Assembly (NCBI GenBank): GCA_046724395.1
Contig: JBKOWM010000007.1
Span: forward strand, 1-53,096
DNA length: 53,096 nt
Direction: 5' to 3'
Origin: DATAEU01 sp046724395
GTDB taxonomy: Bacteria; Actinomycetota; UBA4738; HRBIN12
Shown here: positions 1-7,831 of the stretch, piece by piece
Layout: each line of letters opens with the position of its first letter
Numbering within the stretch: position 1 is the first letter of the stretch
Notes under the pieces: model-generated
Seen by the model: only the letters and a program-made list of their open reading frames with translations
Told to the model about the DNA's origin: nothing
Databases searched by the model: none
Made by a program: the position numbers and the translations under genes

Positions 1-117
1 GGGGGCTACCGCTCGCGCGGTCGCGCTCGCTTCTTGAGCCCCCCGTGCCCCCCGTCCTCGGGGGGCTACCGCTCGCGCGGTCGCGCTCGCTTCTTGAGCC
101 CCCCGTGCCCTCCATCT
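1..117 (-). repeat. Tandem hairpin repeat downstream of nusA (two 60-bp units, may continue past the window edge)
   Basis: Positions 1-60 and 61-117 are two near-identical units. Each has a core of about 43 bp beginning GGGGGCT and ending AGCCCCC, which can close a 7-bp outer stem. The GC-rich interior contains a second inverted repeat, GCGCG/CGCGC-like. A spacer of about 16 bp follows. The spacer of the second unit runs into the nusA stop codon at 118-120. The same core recurs at 17601-17758 and 27947-28119, differing at a single base from the latter. The window starts at a unit boundary, so the array may be longer. Function is unknown; an RNA 3'-end hairpin or REP-like element is an inference. 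Confidence 0.85.
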
Positions 118-1323
118 TCACTCCGCCGGCGCCGACTCCTCGACCGCTACGACCTCGGCGGCGGTCGCGGCTGCCGTCGCCGAACCGTCCTCAACGTCGG
201 CCTCCGCGACCTCGGCCTTCGGGGTTTGCTCCGTCCGGGGCGCACTCGGCCTTGCACCGCCGGAGGCACTGGCTGCTCCGCGGCCGCGCGTTTCCTCCGC
301 TTGCTGGGTCTCGCTCTTGATGTCGATGCGCCACCCAGTCAGCCGAGCCGCCAGGCGCGCATTTTGCCCCTCCTTGCCGATGGCGAGCGAGAGCTGATAG
401 TCGGGCACGATCACCTCGGCGGTCTGCGTCTCGGGATCCACGCGAGCATGGCTGACCTTCGCCGGTTGGAGCGCGTTGGCGACGAAGCTCGCGGGGTCGG
501 CGCTCCAGGGCACGACATCGATCTTCTCGCCGCGCAGCTCCGTCACGACCATCCGCACCCGGGACCCCTTGGGCCCGACCAACGCGCCCACAGGATCGAC
601 GCCAGGTTCGTTGGACGACACCGCGATCTTGGACCGGTGGCCCGGCTCGCGCGCAACGGCCCGGATCTCGACGATCCCCTCCTCGATCTCCGGCACCTCC
701 ATCGCGAAAAGAGCGCGGAGAAGGCCCGGATGCGAACGAGAGACGACGATCTGCGGCCCCTTGCTGCCCTTGCGGACCTCCGTGATGAAGGCCTTGAGCC
801 GCTCGCCGGGCCGGTACGACTCGGACGGGACCTGCTCCGCCTGCGGGAGGATCGCCTCGACCTTGCCGAGGTCGAGAAGGATGTAGCGGCGATCGGACTG
901 CTGCACGATCCCGGTGATGACGTCCCCCTCGCGACCGGCGAACTCCTCGTAGGTCATCTCGCGCTCCGCGTCGCGGAGCTTCTGGAAGATGACCTGCTTG
1001 GCGGTCTGGGCCCCGATCCGTCCCTTGAACTCGTCGGTGACCTCGACCTCGTCCTCGGAGACGACGCGCGTCGTCGGCTCCTCGTCGTCGCTCTCGGGCT
1101 CTACCTCGATCAGGTGCTGCAGCCAGACGCGAAGATCGCCGGACTCCGGATCGATCTGCGCGCGGACTCCGAACGAGTCCTCGTCGAGGTCGGGGTGCTG
1201 CTGCTTCCACCACGACTTGTAGGCGGAGGCCATGGCCTCCTCGAGCCCTCCGAGGATCGTCTCGAAAGCGATTCCCTTCTCGCGCTCCAACTCGCGAAGC
1301 GCCGCGATCATGTCGGCGTTCAT
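118..1323 (-). CDS. nusA: Transcription termination/antitermination factor NusA
   Basis: NusA binds RNA polymerase and nascent RNA, and modulates pausing, termination and antitermination. The 401-residue product has the N-terminal RNAP-binding domain (about 1-125), an S1 domain (about 134-200) and two KH domains: KH1 with GALVGPKGSRV and KH2 with LAIGKEGQNARLAARLTGW. A low-complexity Ala/Glu-rich tail of about 55 residues follows. Length and order fit actinobacterial NusA, which lacks the E. coli C-terminal acidic repeats. The gene starts one base after the rimP stop, so the two are co-transcribed; ylxR/infB would be expected beyond the window edge. The repeat array begins immediately at the stop codon. 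Confidence 0.97.
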   Translation of the reverse strand: MNADMIAALRELEREKGIAFETILGGLEEAMASAYKSWWKQQHPDLDEDSFGVRAQIDPESGDLRVWLQHLIEVEPESDDEEPTTRVVSEDEVEVTDEFKGRIGAQTAKQVIFQKLRDAEREMTYEEFAGREGDVITGIVQQSDRRYILLDLGKVEAILPQAEQVPSESYRPGERLKAFITEVRKGSKGPQIVVSRSHPGLLRALFAMEVPEIEEGIVEIRAVAREPGHRSKIAVSSNEPGVDPVGALVGPKGSRVRMVVTELRGEKIDVVPWSADPASFVANALQPAKVSHARVDPETQTAEVIVPDYQLSLAIGKEGQNARLAARLTGWRIDIKSETQQAEETRGRGAASASGGARPSAPRTEQTPKAEVAEADVEDGSATAAATAAEVVAVEESAPAE

Positions 1324-1324
1324 C

Positions 1325-1786
1325 TCAACTCCTTGCCGCCGGACCCCACTCGAACACCGTCCGCGCCGAGGCGACGTCGTCGTAGGGGACGCGCAACTCT
1401 CCGCCGTCGGTGGCGATAGTGAACGCCTCCGCGTCGGCCGAGACCAGCGCGCCCCGATGTACCTTCGATCCGCCGATCGGCTCGACGGTCTTCACCTTCA
1501 ACTGCTCCCCGACGCTTGCCCGGAAGTGTCGGCGTTCCTTCAGCGCTCGCTCGAGACCCGGCGAGGTCACCTCGAGGTCGTACCGGTCGCTGCCGAAGTC
1601 CTCGACGTCCAGGCGCCGAGAGATCTTCTCCGACGTCTGCGAGATGGTGTCCAGATCCACCCCGCCGGAACGCGTGACGGCCACGCGGAGTATCCGGCGC
1701 CCCCCTTCGCGCCGGTAGCTGACGTCCCATAGCTCAAGCCCGATGCTCTCGACGACCGGTCGCACGAGCGCCTCCACGTCCGTCAT
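1325..1786 (-). CDS. rimP: Ribosome maturation factor RimP
   Basis: RimP assists maturation of the 30S subunit. The 153-residue protein has the usual two-domain pattern: an N-terminal alpha/beta domain with GLELWDVSYRREGGRRILRV and the family motif DYDLEV-like RYDLEVTSPGLERAL around residue 70, then a small SH3-like C-terminal barrel. It is the first gene of the rimP-nusA transcription unit. A promoter-like element and a terminator hairpin lie within about 130 bp upstream, so expression may depend on read-through of that hairpin. The ATG at 1786 is taken because it gives the normal family length. Confidence 0.95.
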   Translation of the reverse strand: MTDVEALVRPVVESIGLELWDVSYRREGGRRILRVAVTRSGGVDLDTISQTSEKISRRLDVEDFGSDRYDLEVTSPGLERALKERRHFRASVGEQLKVKTVEPIGGSKVHRGALVSADAEAFTIATDGGELRVPYDDVASARTVFEWGPAARS

Positions 1787-1846
1787 CTCCGCGCCCCCGG
1801 GCTCCTCCTCGATGCCGCCGGCTCGCGACTACCGGTCCCCGGGTCC

Positions 1847-1875
1847 CGAAAAAGAACGTGGGCGCGAGCCCACGT
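1847..1875 (-). terminator. Intrinsic terminator/attenuator hairpin upstream of rimP
   Basis: On the minus strand a perfect 8-bp stem, ACGTGGGC/GCCCACGT with a TCGC loop (1875 to 1856), is followed directly by TCTTTTT. This is the only textbook Rho-independent terminator I could find in the window. It follows the 93-residue ORF at 1936-2217 and precedes rimP, downstream of a -10-like box. It could end the proS transcript or act as an attenuator in the rimP-nusA leader. Confidence 0.85.
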
Positions 1876-1905
1876 CGGAGGTCCCCGAGAACGAGTTGCC
1901 CACCG

Positions 1906-1911
1906 AGTATA
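1906..1911 (-). promoter_or_regulatory. Candidate -10 box of the rimP-nusA promoter
   Basis: The minus strand reads TATACT here, close to the consensus -10 and unusual in such GC-rich DNA. No strong -35 is visible at 17 bp. A start near 1899 would give a leader of about 113 nt containing the terminator hairpin at 1847-1875. Confidence 0.5.
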
Positions 1912-1935
1912 CCCGAGGTCGTGCAGAAGCGCAGG

Positions 1936-2217
1936 TCAGAGCGCGCGGCGCTGTCCGTCGGACGTGCGCCAATGGTCGCGGGCGGACATTCGACGGGTCA
2001 GCCGCGCGTCGTCCCACCCCCGGTTGAGGCGGATCCGAAGGTCCTCGCACACGGCCTCGGCCCGCTCTGGCGAGCTGACCTCCTCGCGGATCCACAGCCC
2101 GGTCTGGTCGATCAGGACCAGGTCCCAGGTATGCAGGCCAACGTGTTGAAGCACGCCCTCCACGTCGCGGTGCGCGATGACGAAGTCGCGAAGTCGGTTC
2201 GAGGCCCGCACCGTCAC
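1936..2217 (-). CDS. Small conserved-looking protein of unknown function, coupled to proS
   Basis: I do not recognise this 93-residue protein. It starts with a GTG that overlaps the proS stop codon (GTGA), so it is probably translationally coupled. The sequence has a plausible folded core, with hydrophobic and aromatic residues around GVLQHVGLHTWDLVLIDQTG, followed by charged helices. It has no signal peptide, membrane segment, cysteine or obvious motif. The tail runs over the -10 box of the rimP promoter. Between proS and rimP it might have a translation-related role, but that is only positional inference. Confidence 0.6.
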   Translation of the reverse strand: MTVRASNRLRDFVIAHRDVEGVLQHVGLHTWDLVLIDQTGLWIREEVSSPERAEAVCEDLRIRLNRGWDDARLTRRMSARDHWRTSDGQRRAL

Positions 2218-3920
2218 GGGGCACCCTGGAGTAGACCTCGGGCGGCCGCTGCGACGTCGGGAAGCGGCGCCCGCGACCGCTCTCCGGTCGCGCGCTGCTT
2301 GAGGTCGATCGTCCCGGTGGAGACGCCTCGTCGCCCGGCGACGACCTGGACGGGGTATCCGATGAGGTCCGCGTCGATGAACTTGACGCCGGCCGCGGCG
2401 TCGCGGTCGTCGATCGCCGCGTCGACGCCCATTGCGAGCAGGTCGCCGTAGACACGCTCGGCCGCCGCCGTGACGTCGTCGTCCTCGCGGTTGGCCACGA
2501 TCACGACGACCTCGAACGGCGCGAGTGCTTTGGGCAACCGAAGTCCGTCATCGTCGTGATTCTGCTCGACGGCCGCCGCTAGCACCCGCGAAATCCCGAT
2601 TCCGTAGGAGCCCATGATGTACGGGCGTTCGCTCCCGTCCTCGTCCACGAACCGCGCGTTCAGCGGCCCCGAATAGTTGGTCCCCAGCTGATAGATGTGT
2701 CCGAGGACGACCGCCCGGCCCACGTGCAGCGCGCCGCCGTCGTTCGGGCAACGGTCGCCGTCCCTCAGCGCAACGACGTCCTCGAATCGGTCGATCCGAA
2801 AGTCGCGAGGCGTGTTGACGCCGACGGCGTGCCGGTCCGGCTCGTTCGCACCGGTGACCCAGTCGCCGCCGCCACGCACCGTGTGATCCGCGACCACCGT
2901 GACGTCCTTTCCCATCCCCTGGGGACCGACGAAGCCCTTCACGTATCCGCGCTCCACGAAATCCGTGTCGTCGAACCGCCGCACGGGCGTCGGGAAGAAC
3001 GCGCGCTCGAGCTTGGCGTCCTGGACCTCGCGGTCACCCGGAACGAGCACCGCGAGGCTTCGGCCGCCGGCGTCGTACATCATCGTCTTCAGCATCCGCT
3101 CGGCGGGACGGCTGAGGAACGACGCGACGGCCTCGATGGTCGCGGCGTCGGGCGTGTCGACGACGTCCAACGGCGCCGTTCCCTCGGGGACCGGGTCCGG
3201 CGGCATGGGCGTCGCCGCCTTCCAGTCGGCGAGATAGTCGCCGTTTTCGCACTCGACGAATCGGTCCTCACCGACCTCCGCGCGCGCCATGTACTCGTGG
3301 TTGACGCCGCCACCGATCTGTCCCGGCTCGGCCTCCACGATGACGTAGTCGAGGCCGAGGCGGTCGAATACCCGGACGTAGGCGTCGTACATCACCTGGT
3401 ACGAGCGCGCCATGCCCTCCTCGTCGCGATCGAACGTGTAGGCATCCTTCATCAGGAACTCCCGGCCACGTAGAAGCCCGAAGCGGGGCCGGAATTCGTC
3501 GCGGTACTTCCATTCGATCTGATACAGATTCACGGGAAGGTCGCGATAGGACGGGAGCTCGGCATCGACGAGCGGCGTCACGACCTCCTCCTGCGTCGGG
3601 CCGAGGACCATCTCCCGCTCGTGCCGGTCACGCAGCCGGAACATGAGCTCGCCGTAGAGATCCCATCGGCCCGTCGCCTTCCACGGCTCCGCGGGTAGCA
3701 CGATCGGCATCCGAAACTCCTGCGCACCCGACGCGTCCATCTCCTCGCGGATGATGCGCTCGATGCGTCGCACCGTCCGCAGCCCGAGCGGCAGGAACGT
3801 GTACACGCCGGCAGCGACCTGGCGGATGAACGCGGCGCGCAGCAACAACCGATGCGACGCGATCTCCGCCTCGGCCGGGTCGTCGCGCAGCGTTGGGACG
3901 AACAGATGAGACAGATGCAT
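2214..3920 (-). CDS. proS: Prolyl-tRNA synthetase (bacterial type with editing domain)
   Basis: ProRS charges tRNA-Pro. The 568-residue product has class II motif 2 (RDEFRPRFGLLRGREFLMKD) at about 140-160, an inserted YbaK-like editing domain in the middle (about 225-390), motif 3 (GSYGIGISRVLAA) and a C-terminal anticodon-binding domain ending at the stop. Length matches the E. coli-type enzyme (about 570). The ATG at 3920 gives the standard MHLSHLFVPTLR N-terminus; longer in-frame reading upstream is non-homologous. A TATCCT box at 3930-3935 lies nine bases before the ATG with no Shine-Dalgarno, suggesting a very short leader. A coupled small ORF follows. Confidence 0.97.
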   Translation of the reverse strand: MHLSHLFVPTLRDDPAEAEIASHRLLLRAAFIRQVAAGVYTFLPLGLRTVRRIERIIREEMDASGAQEFRMPIVLPAEPWKATGRWDLYGELMFRLRDRHEREMVLGPTQEEVVTPLVDAELPSYRDLPVNLYQIEWKYRDEFRPRFGLLRGREFLMKDAYTFDRDEEGMARSYQVMYDAYVRVFDRLGLDYVIVEAEPGQIGGGVNHEYMARAEVGEDRFVECENGDYLADWKAATPMPPDPVPEGTAPLDVVDTPDAATIEAVASFLSRPAERMLKTMMYDAGGRSLAVLVPGDREVQDAKLERAFFPTPVRRFDDTDFVERGYVKGFVGPQGMGKDVTVVADHTVRGGGDWVTGANEPDRHAVGVNTPRDFRIDRFEDVVALRDGDRCPNDGGALHVGRAVVLGHIYQLGTNYSGPLNARFVDEDGSERPYIMGSYGIGISRVLAAAVEQNHDDDGLRLPKALAPFEVVVIVANREDDDVTAAAERVYGDLLAMGVDAAIDDRDAAAGVKFIDADLIGYPVQVVAGRRGVSTGTIDLKQRATGERSRAPLPDVAAAARGLLQGAP

Positions 3921-3929
3921 GGGGGCGTC

Positions 3930-3935
3930 AGGATA
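3930..3935 (-). promoter_or_regulatory. Candidate -10 box for proS (near-leaderless)
   Basis: TATCCT on the minus strand ends nine bases before the proS ATG. The predicted start point is about three bases upstream of the ATG. No Shine-Dalgarno is visible, consistent with a leaderless or near-leaderless message. Confidence 0.4.
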
Positions 3936-3961
3936 CCGGTCGCATCGCCGCGAATCGGGCG

Positions 3962-5605
3962 TCAGCGGGCGGCGACGAGGTCGAAGGTCTCCTGCCAGTC
4001 GCGCGTCGTGCGGCCCCCATCGGACTTGGCGTATTGGTTCACCATGCCGATGAAGGCGCCGTCCAGCGGGTCGCGGTTGATCGCGTTGAAGTCGCCCCAA
4101 CGCTCCACGGGCTGCCCGTTGAGCCCATTTTCCATCGTCGCTGTCCCGGCGGTCAGCAGCGTCAGCGTCGCCTGCGTCGTCCCCGGCGGGATCTCGGCCG
4201 CCCAGGCCGAGAGGTGCTCGCCGAGCGGCTTGCTCGCTCGGTTGTACGTGATGAAGAGACTGCCGCTGGCGTCCGTCGCGACGACCGGCCAGCCGGCGTC
4301 GCTCTCCGCGGTTCCGACGATCCCCGATCGCGTGAGCTTCGACGCCCAGATGCTGCGTGTCGGATGGACCTCGTACCACCTGATCGCCGCCTCTGGATAC
4401 GCACCTGTCACGCGATCGGGTTTCAGGTCCCTGTAGACGACGTGGGCCGCGTAGAGGCGACGAAGGTCCGCGTCGTAGAAGGCGTTCACGAATCGCAGAT
4501 CGCCCGGGTCCCACCACGTGTTGTCGTCTCGATACGAGCCGCCGCGCTGAGTGCCGTACGGCGAGATCTTCGCGTGCCCAACCGAGATCGCCGATCGCCT
4601 GAGGGCGGGCCCGTTCGCCGTCTCGCGGAGCCGCCACACCACGACGGCGGGACTGGATGGGTCATACGAAAGGAGGAACTGGTCGCCGTTGGAAAGCCCC
4701 TCGGTCTGCGCCGGCTGGATCGTGAACGCGCGCGTGTTGCCCGGCTCTCGGGTCTTTGACCGGGCGAACGCGGTAAACGAGACGGGGTCGGCCGCGTTGC
4801 ACTCGGGGCGGAACAGCTCGATGTTCGCAATCCAATAGATCTGGGCATACCGAAACGCGTTGCGGCCACCGAAATCGAACGCGTTGGTCGCGATCGCGAC
4901 GCTGTCCGAGTCGTATCCAACGGCCGGATAATCGGCCCACTGGGCCCGGTTGAACTGAACGCCGTCGCCGATGAGCTGCGTGCCGCACCACGTCGACTGC
5001 TGGGCCGCCGTCCTATCCGGAATCGTCGTGACGACGATCCAGGATTGACGCGTCGAGGGATGACGGACGAGGAACGTCAGGATGAACGTGTCGATGTATT
5101 GATCGAAGACGACCTTGGGGTCGTACTTCTGGCCCAGCAGCCCCGGCACGAGGTCGCTGAACCGCGTCGGCGCGAGCAGCTCCGTCCCGTCGCGATCGTA
5201 GACGGCCACGGCGGAGTTGACCGCCGTCACGATGCTCGTTCGTCCAACGGCACCGGTGGGGTCGGCGGGGTAGGACGCGTCGAGCCGAGGGATAGCATCG
5301 AAGTGCGTTTCGACGACGCTCGCGAGCCCCGCCCGCCCGGCGGCGGAGCCATGCGCGACCGCCGTCGGAACCCGCAGCGCGCCTTCGGTCCCGCCGGCCA
5401 CCGGCCTGCCCTGGCGCAGCGTCACCGCCGATGCCGACGCGCGGCTCCTCTTAGCGGCCGGGCTCAAGCTGGAGCGCGCGGTCGGCCCGGGATTCGTCCG
5501 CAGTCGGGGGTCCGCGCCGGCCGAAGCGGGCGCCGCTGGGCCGGTCGCCAAGGTGACGACGGCGGCGACGAGCACCACGGTGAGCCGGCGAACGCGTGCG
5601 AGCAT
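3962..5605 (-). CDS. Secreted protein of unknown function, probable beta-propeller
   Basis: The 547-residue product starts with a clear Sec signal peptide (MLARVRR, a hydrophobic stretch, then a likely cut after PASAGA), so it is exported. The mature part repeats short beta-rich blocks with aromatic and Asp/Gly turns, e.g. WADYPAVGYDSDSVAIATNAF, WDPGDLRFVNAFYDADLR and DAGWPVVATDASGSLFITY. This resembles sialidase-like or other beta-propeller secreted proteins, but no catalytic motif is recognised. A region of about 70 residues after the signal is low complexity. A good ribosome site (GGAAGGGGAAAGC before the ATG) supports the start. It is divergent from trpE and sits just upstream of proS. 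Confidence 0.75.
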   Translation of the reverse strand: MLARVRRLTVVLVAAVVTLATGPAAPASAGADPRLRTNPGPTARSSLSPAAKRSRASASAVTLRQGRPVAGGTEGALRVPTAVAHGSAAGRAGLASVVETHFDAIPRLDASYPADPTGAVGRTSIVTAVNSAVAVYDRDGTELLAPTRFSDLVPGLLGQKYDPKVVFDQYIDTFILTFLVRHPSTRQSWIVVTTIPDRTAAQQSTWCGTQLIGDGVQFNRAQWADYPAVGYDSDSVAIATNAFDFGGRNAFRYAQIYWIANIELFRPECNAADPVSFTAFARSKTREPGNTRAFTIQPAQTEGLSNGDQFLLSYDPSSPAVVVWRLRETANGPALRRSAISVGHAKISPYGTQRGGSYRDDNTWWDPGDLRFVNAFYDADLRRLYAAHVVYRDLKPDRVTGAYPEAAIRWYEVHPTRSIWASKLTRSGIVGTAESDAGWPVVATDASGSLFITYNRASKPLGEHLSAWAAEIPPGTTQATLTLLTAGTATMENGLNGQPVERWGDFNAINRDPLDGAFIGMVNQYAKSDGGRTTRDWQETFDLVAAR

Positions 5606-5683
5606 GCTTTCCCCTTCCCGATCGGATTCAGCGCGGCGGCGGCCGCACGGTACACGACCGCTCGGACCGCGTCAGGGAACACG

Positions 5684-5713
5684 TTGACGCCTCCATCGCA
5701 CCGCAGGGACACT
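5684..5713 (+). promoter_or_regulatory. Candidate trpE-trpG promoter
   Basis: TTGACG at 5684-5689 is followed after 18 bp by GACACT (5708-5713), a weak -10. The trpE ATG at 5746 is preceded by GGGAGG with four bases spacing. No Trp-rich leader peptide or trp attenuator was seen in the short leader. Confidence 0.35.
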
Positions 5714-5745
5714 CGCCCTGCCGCGCGACATATCCGGGAGGTCGG

Positions 5746-7242
5746 ATGCGGATCCGCCCCGATCGCGAGACGTTCGAGACCATGGCCAAGGCGTGGCCGC
5801 TCGTCCCGGTGTGGACGGAGCTTCTCGCCGACGTTTCGACTCCGGTCGGAATCTTCCCGGCCCTTTCCGCGGGGCGGGCGGGCATCCTGCTCGAAAGCGT
5901 GGAGCGTTCGGAGCGCTGGGGCCGCTACTCGTTTGCGGCCGGAGATCCGGCCGCCGTCCTAATCGGGCGTGACGATCACCTGTCCGTCCTCGACGTCAGG
6001 CGCCCGTTGCCGCTGCCGGAAGTCGCCCCGGACGCGCCCATGCGAACCGCGCTACGAGACGTGGCCGCTGCGCTCGCGGCGCCACGCGTGCCCGACCTCC
6101 CGCCGCTCACCGGCGGCCTCATGGGATACGTGGCATACGAGGCCGCGACGGCGCTCGACGGTCATCCAGCCCCCCGCCCGTCCGAGTCACCCTGCCCACC
6201 GATCGGGCTGCTCGTGGTCGACCGTGCCGTCGTGTTCGATCAGTGGCGACAACGGCTGATCCTTGTTGCGCACGCGACGGCCGGCGGTTACGACGATGCG
6301 ATCGCGACGCTCGAGCAGCTCGCCCGGACCGTCGCGTCGGCGACGCCGCCACCGCCGGAGGCCGCCGAGTCGACCGCCGTCGCCGGACCCGACGGCGAGG
6401 CGAACATGCCCGACGAGCGCTACCGCGAGATCGTCTCGACGTTCCGCGAGCACATTCTCGCGGGCGATATCTACCAAGGGGTCCCGTCGCGCCGCGTCTC
6501 GTTCCCGGCGCCCGGGGGTGCATATCCGATCTATCGTCGGCTGCGCGTGAGCAATCCGGCGCCCTACATGTTCTTCCTGCGGATGCTCGACATGGAGCTC
6601 GCCGGGTCGTCGCCGGAGCCGCTCGTCCGCGTGGAGGGACGTCGAGTGTCGGCGCGCCCCATCGCCGGCACGCGACCCCGCGGACGGACGGACGTGCGGG
6701 ATCGACTGCTCGAGCACGAGCTCCTCGCCGACCCGAAGGAGCAGGCAGAGCACGCCATGCTCGTCGACCTCGCGCGCAACGACCTCGGCCGCGTGTGCCG
6801 GCCCGGGACGGTCCGGCCGACCGAGCTCATGGTGGTCGAGCGCTTCTCGCGCGTGATGCATATCGTGAGTACCGTCGAGGGTGAGCTCGCCGACGGCCAG
6901 GACGCGTTCGACGCGCTCGCGGTCACGTTTCCTGCCGGTACCGTCACGGGCGCGCCGAAGCGGCGGGCGATGGAGCTGATCGCCGAGGCCGAGCCGACTG
7001 CGCGCGGGCCGTACGCCGGCGCCGTCGGCTACCGCACGTTCGCCGGTGACCTCGACTTCTGCATTACCATCCGCACCGCGGTCGTCTCCGGCGGTGTCGC
7101 GCACGTGCAGACCGGCGCCGGGGTGGTCGCGGAGTCGGACCCGGAGGCCGAGCTCGCGGAGACGCGAACCAAGGCGGAGGCGCTGCTGCCGGCGGTAGCG
7201 CCCGGGCTCGATACGCTCGGCTCGGGACAGACGCCGCGATGA
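5746..7242 (+). CDS. trpE: Anthranilate synthase component I
   Basis: With TrpG it converts chorismate and glutamine to anthranilate in tryptophan synthesis. The 498-residue protein has the N-terminal domain with the allosteric-type LLESVE and GRYSF elements (about 45-60). Chorismate-binding signatures follow: PIAGTRPRGRT, DPKEQAEHAMLVDLARND and GTVTGAPKRRAMELI. The LLESVE motif and length favour TrpE over PabB. The ATG at 5746 is chosen for its Shine-Dalgarno (GGGAGG) and the usual N-terminal length. The trpG start overlaps the stop (ATGA), so subunits are made together. No other trp gene is nearby. Confidence 0.93.
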   Translation: MRIRPDRETFETMAKAWPLVPVWTELLADVSTPVGIFPALSAGRAGILLESVERSERWGRYSFAAGDPAAVLIGRDDHLSVLDVRRPLPLPEVAPDAPMRTALRDVAAALAAPRVPDLPPLTGGLMGYVAYEAATALDGHPAPRPSESPCPPIGLLVVDRAVVFDQWRQRLILVAHATAGGYDDAIATLEQLARTVASATPPPPEAAESTAVAGPDGEANMPDERYREIVSTFREHILAGDIYQGVPSRRVSFPAPGGAYPIYRRLRVSNPAPYMFFLRMLDMELAGSSPEPLVRVEGRRVSARPIAGTRPRGRTDVRDRLLEHELLADPKEQAEHAMLVDLARNDLGRVCRPGTVRPTELMVVERFSRVMHIVSTVEGELADGQDAFDALAVTFPAGTVTGAPKRRAMELIAEAEPTARGPYAGAVGYRTFAGDLDFCITIRTAVVSGGVAHVQTGAGVVAESDPEAELAETRTKAEALLPAVAPGLDTLGSGQTPR

Positions 7243-7802
7243 TCCTCGTCGTCGATCACTACGACTCGTTCACGTACAACCTCGTGCAGCTGATCGAGGG
7301 GCTCGGGTACGAAACCGAGGTCGTGAAGAGCGACGCCCGACCCGCGGCCGCCCTCGTCGGGATGCGCCCAGAGGGCGTCATCCTGTCTCCGGGTCCCGGC
7401 CGCCCCGAGACGGCCGGCTGCTTTCCCGAGCTGCTCCGCATCCTCCCGGAGGAGACGCCGCTGCTCGGCGTCTGCCTGGGCCACCAGGCGCTCGGCGTGG
7501 CCGCGGGCGGCCACGTCGAGCGGGCCGAGCCCGTCCACGGCAAGGCCTCGCTCGTGCATCACTCCGGCGTCGGCATCCTGGAAGGCGTGGAGGACCCATT
7601 CGAGGCAGCGAGGTACCACTCGCTCGTCGTGCTGGCGGACCTTCCCGAGGGGCTGGAGCTCACGGCGTGGACGGACGATGGACTGGTGATGGGCGTTCAG
7701 CACCGGGAGCTGCCGCGATTCGGCGTCCAGTTCCACCCCGAATCCATCCTGACGCCCGAGGGCCCCAAGATCGTCGAGAACTTCCTGAAGCTGACGCGGT
7801 AG
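7239..7802 (+). CDS. trpG: Anthranilate synthase component II (glutamine amidotransferase)
   Basis: It supplies ammonia from glutamine to TrpE. This 187-residue class I amidotransferase has the nucleophile Cys79 in GVCLGHQALG, the oxyanion-type loop SPGPGRPETAG near residue 50 and the His166/Glu168 pair in QFHPESIL. It overlaps trpE by four bases. Such subunits often also serve 4-amino-4-deoxychorismate synthase (PabA role), which cannot be excluded because no separate pabA is seen. The gene converges on the subtilisin gene 30 bp downstream; no clear terminator lies between. Confidence 0.93.
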   Translation: MILVVDHYDSFTYNLVQLIEGLGYETEVVKSDARPAAALVGMRPEGVILSPGPGRPETAGCFPELLRILPEETPLLGVCLGHQALGVAAGGHVERAEPVHGKASLVHHSGVGILEGVEDPFEAARYHSLVVLADLPEGLELTAWTDDGLVMGVQHRELPRFGVQFHPESILTPEGPKIVENFLKLTR

Positions 7803-7831
7803 CCGCGACCGCGAGGGTGTCCGGATGCGAT

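Noticed and set aside
34..1419. Long plus-strand frame opposite nusA
   Set aside because: Shadow of nusA and of the repeat; composition is Arg/Leu/Asp-rich without motifs.
3921..4637. Longer ProS with an N-terminal extension
   Set aside because: The in-frame sequence upstream of ATG 3920 is antisense-like, overlaps the propeller-protein gene and has no similarity to ProRS; the normal N-terminus is at 3920.
5606..5745. trp attenuator or leader peptide before trpE
   Set aside because: No tandem Trp codons, terminator or T-box-like structure is seen in the 140-bp region.
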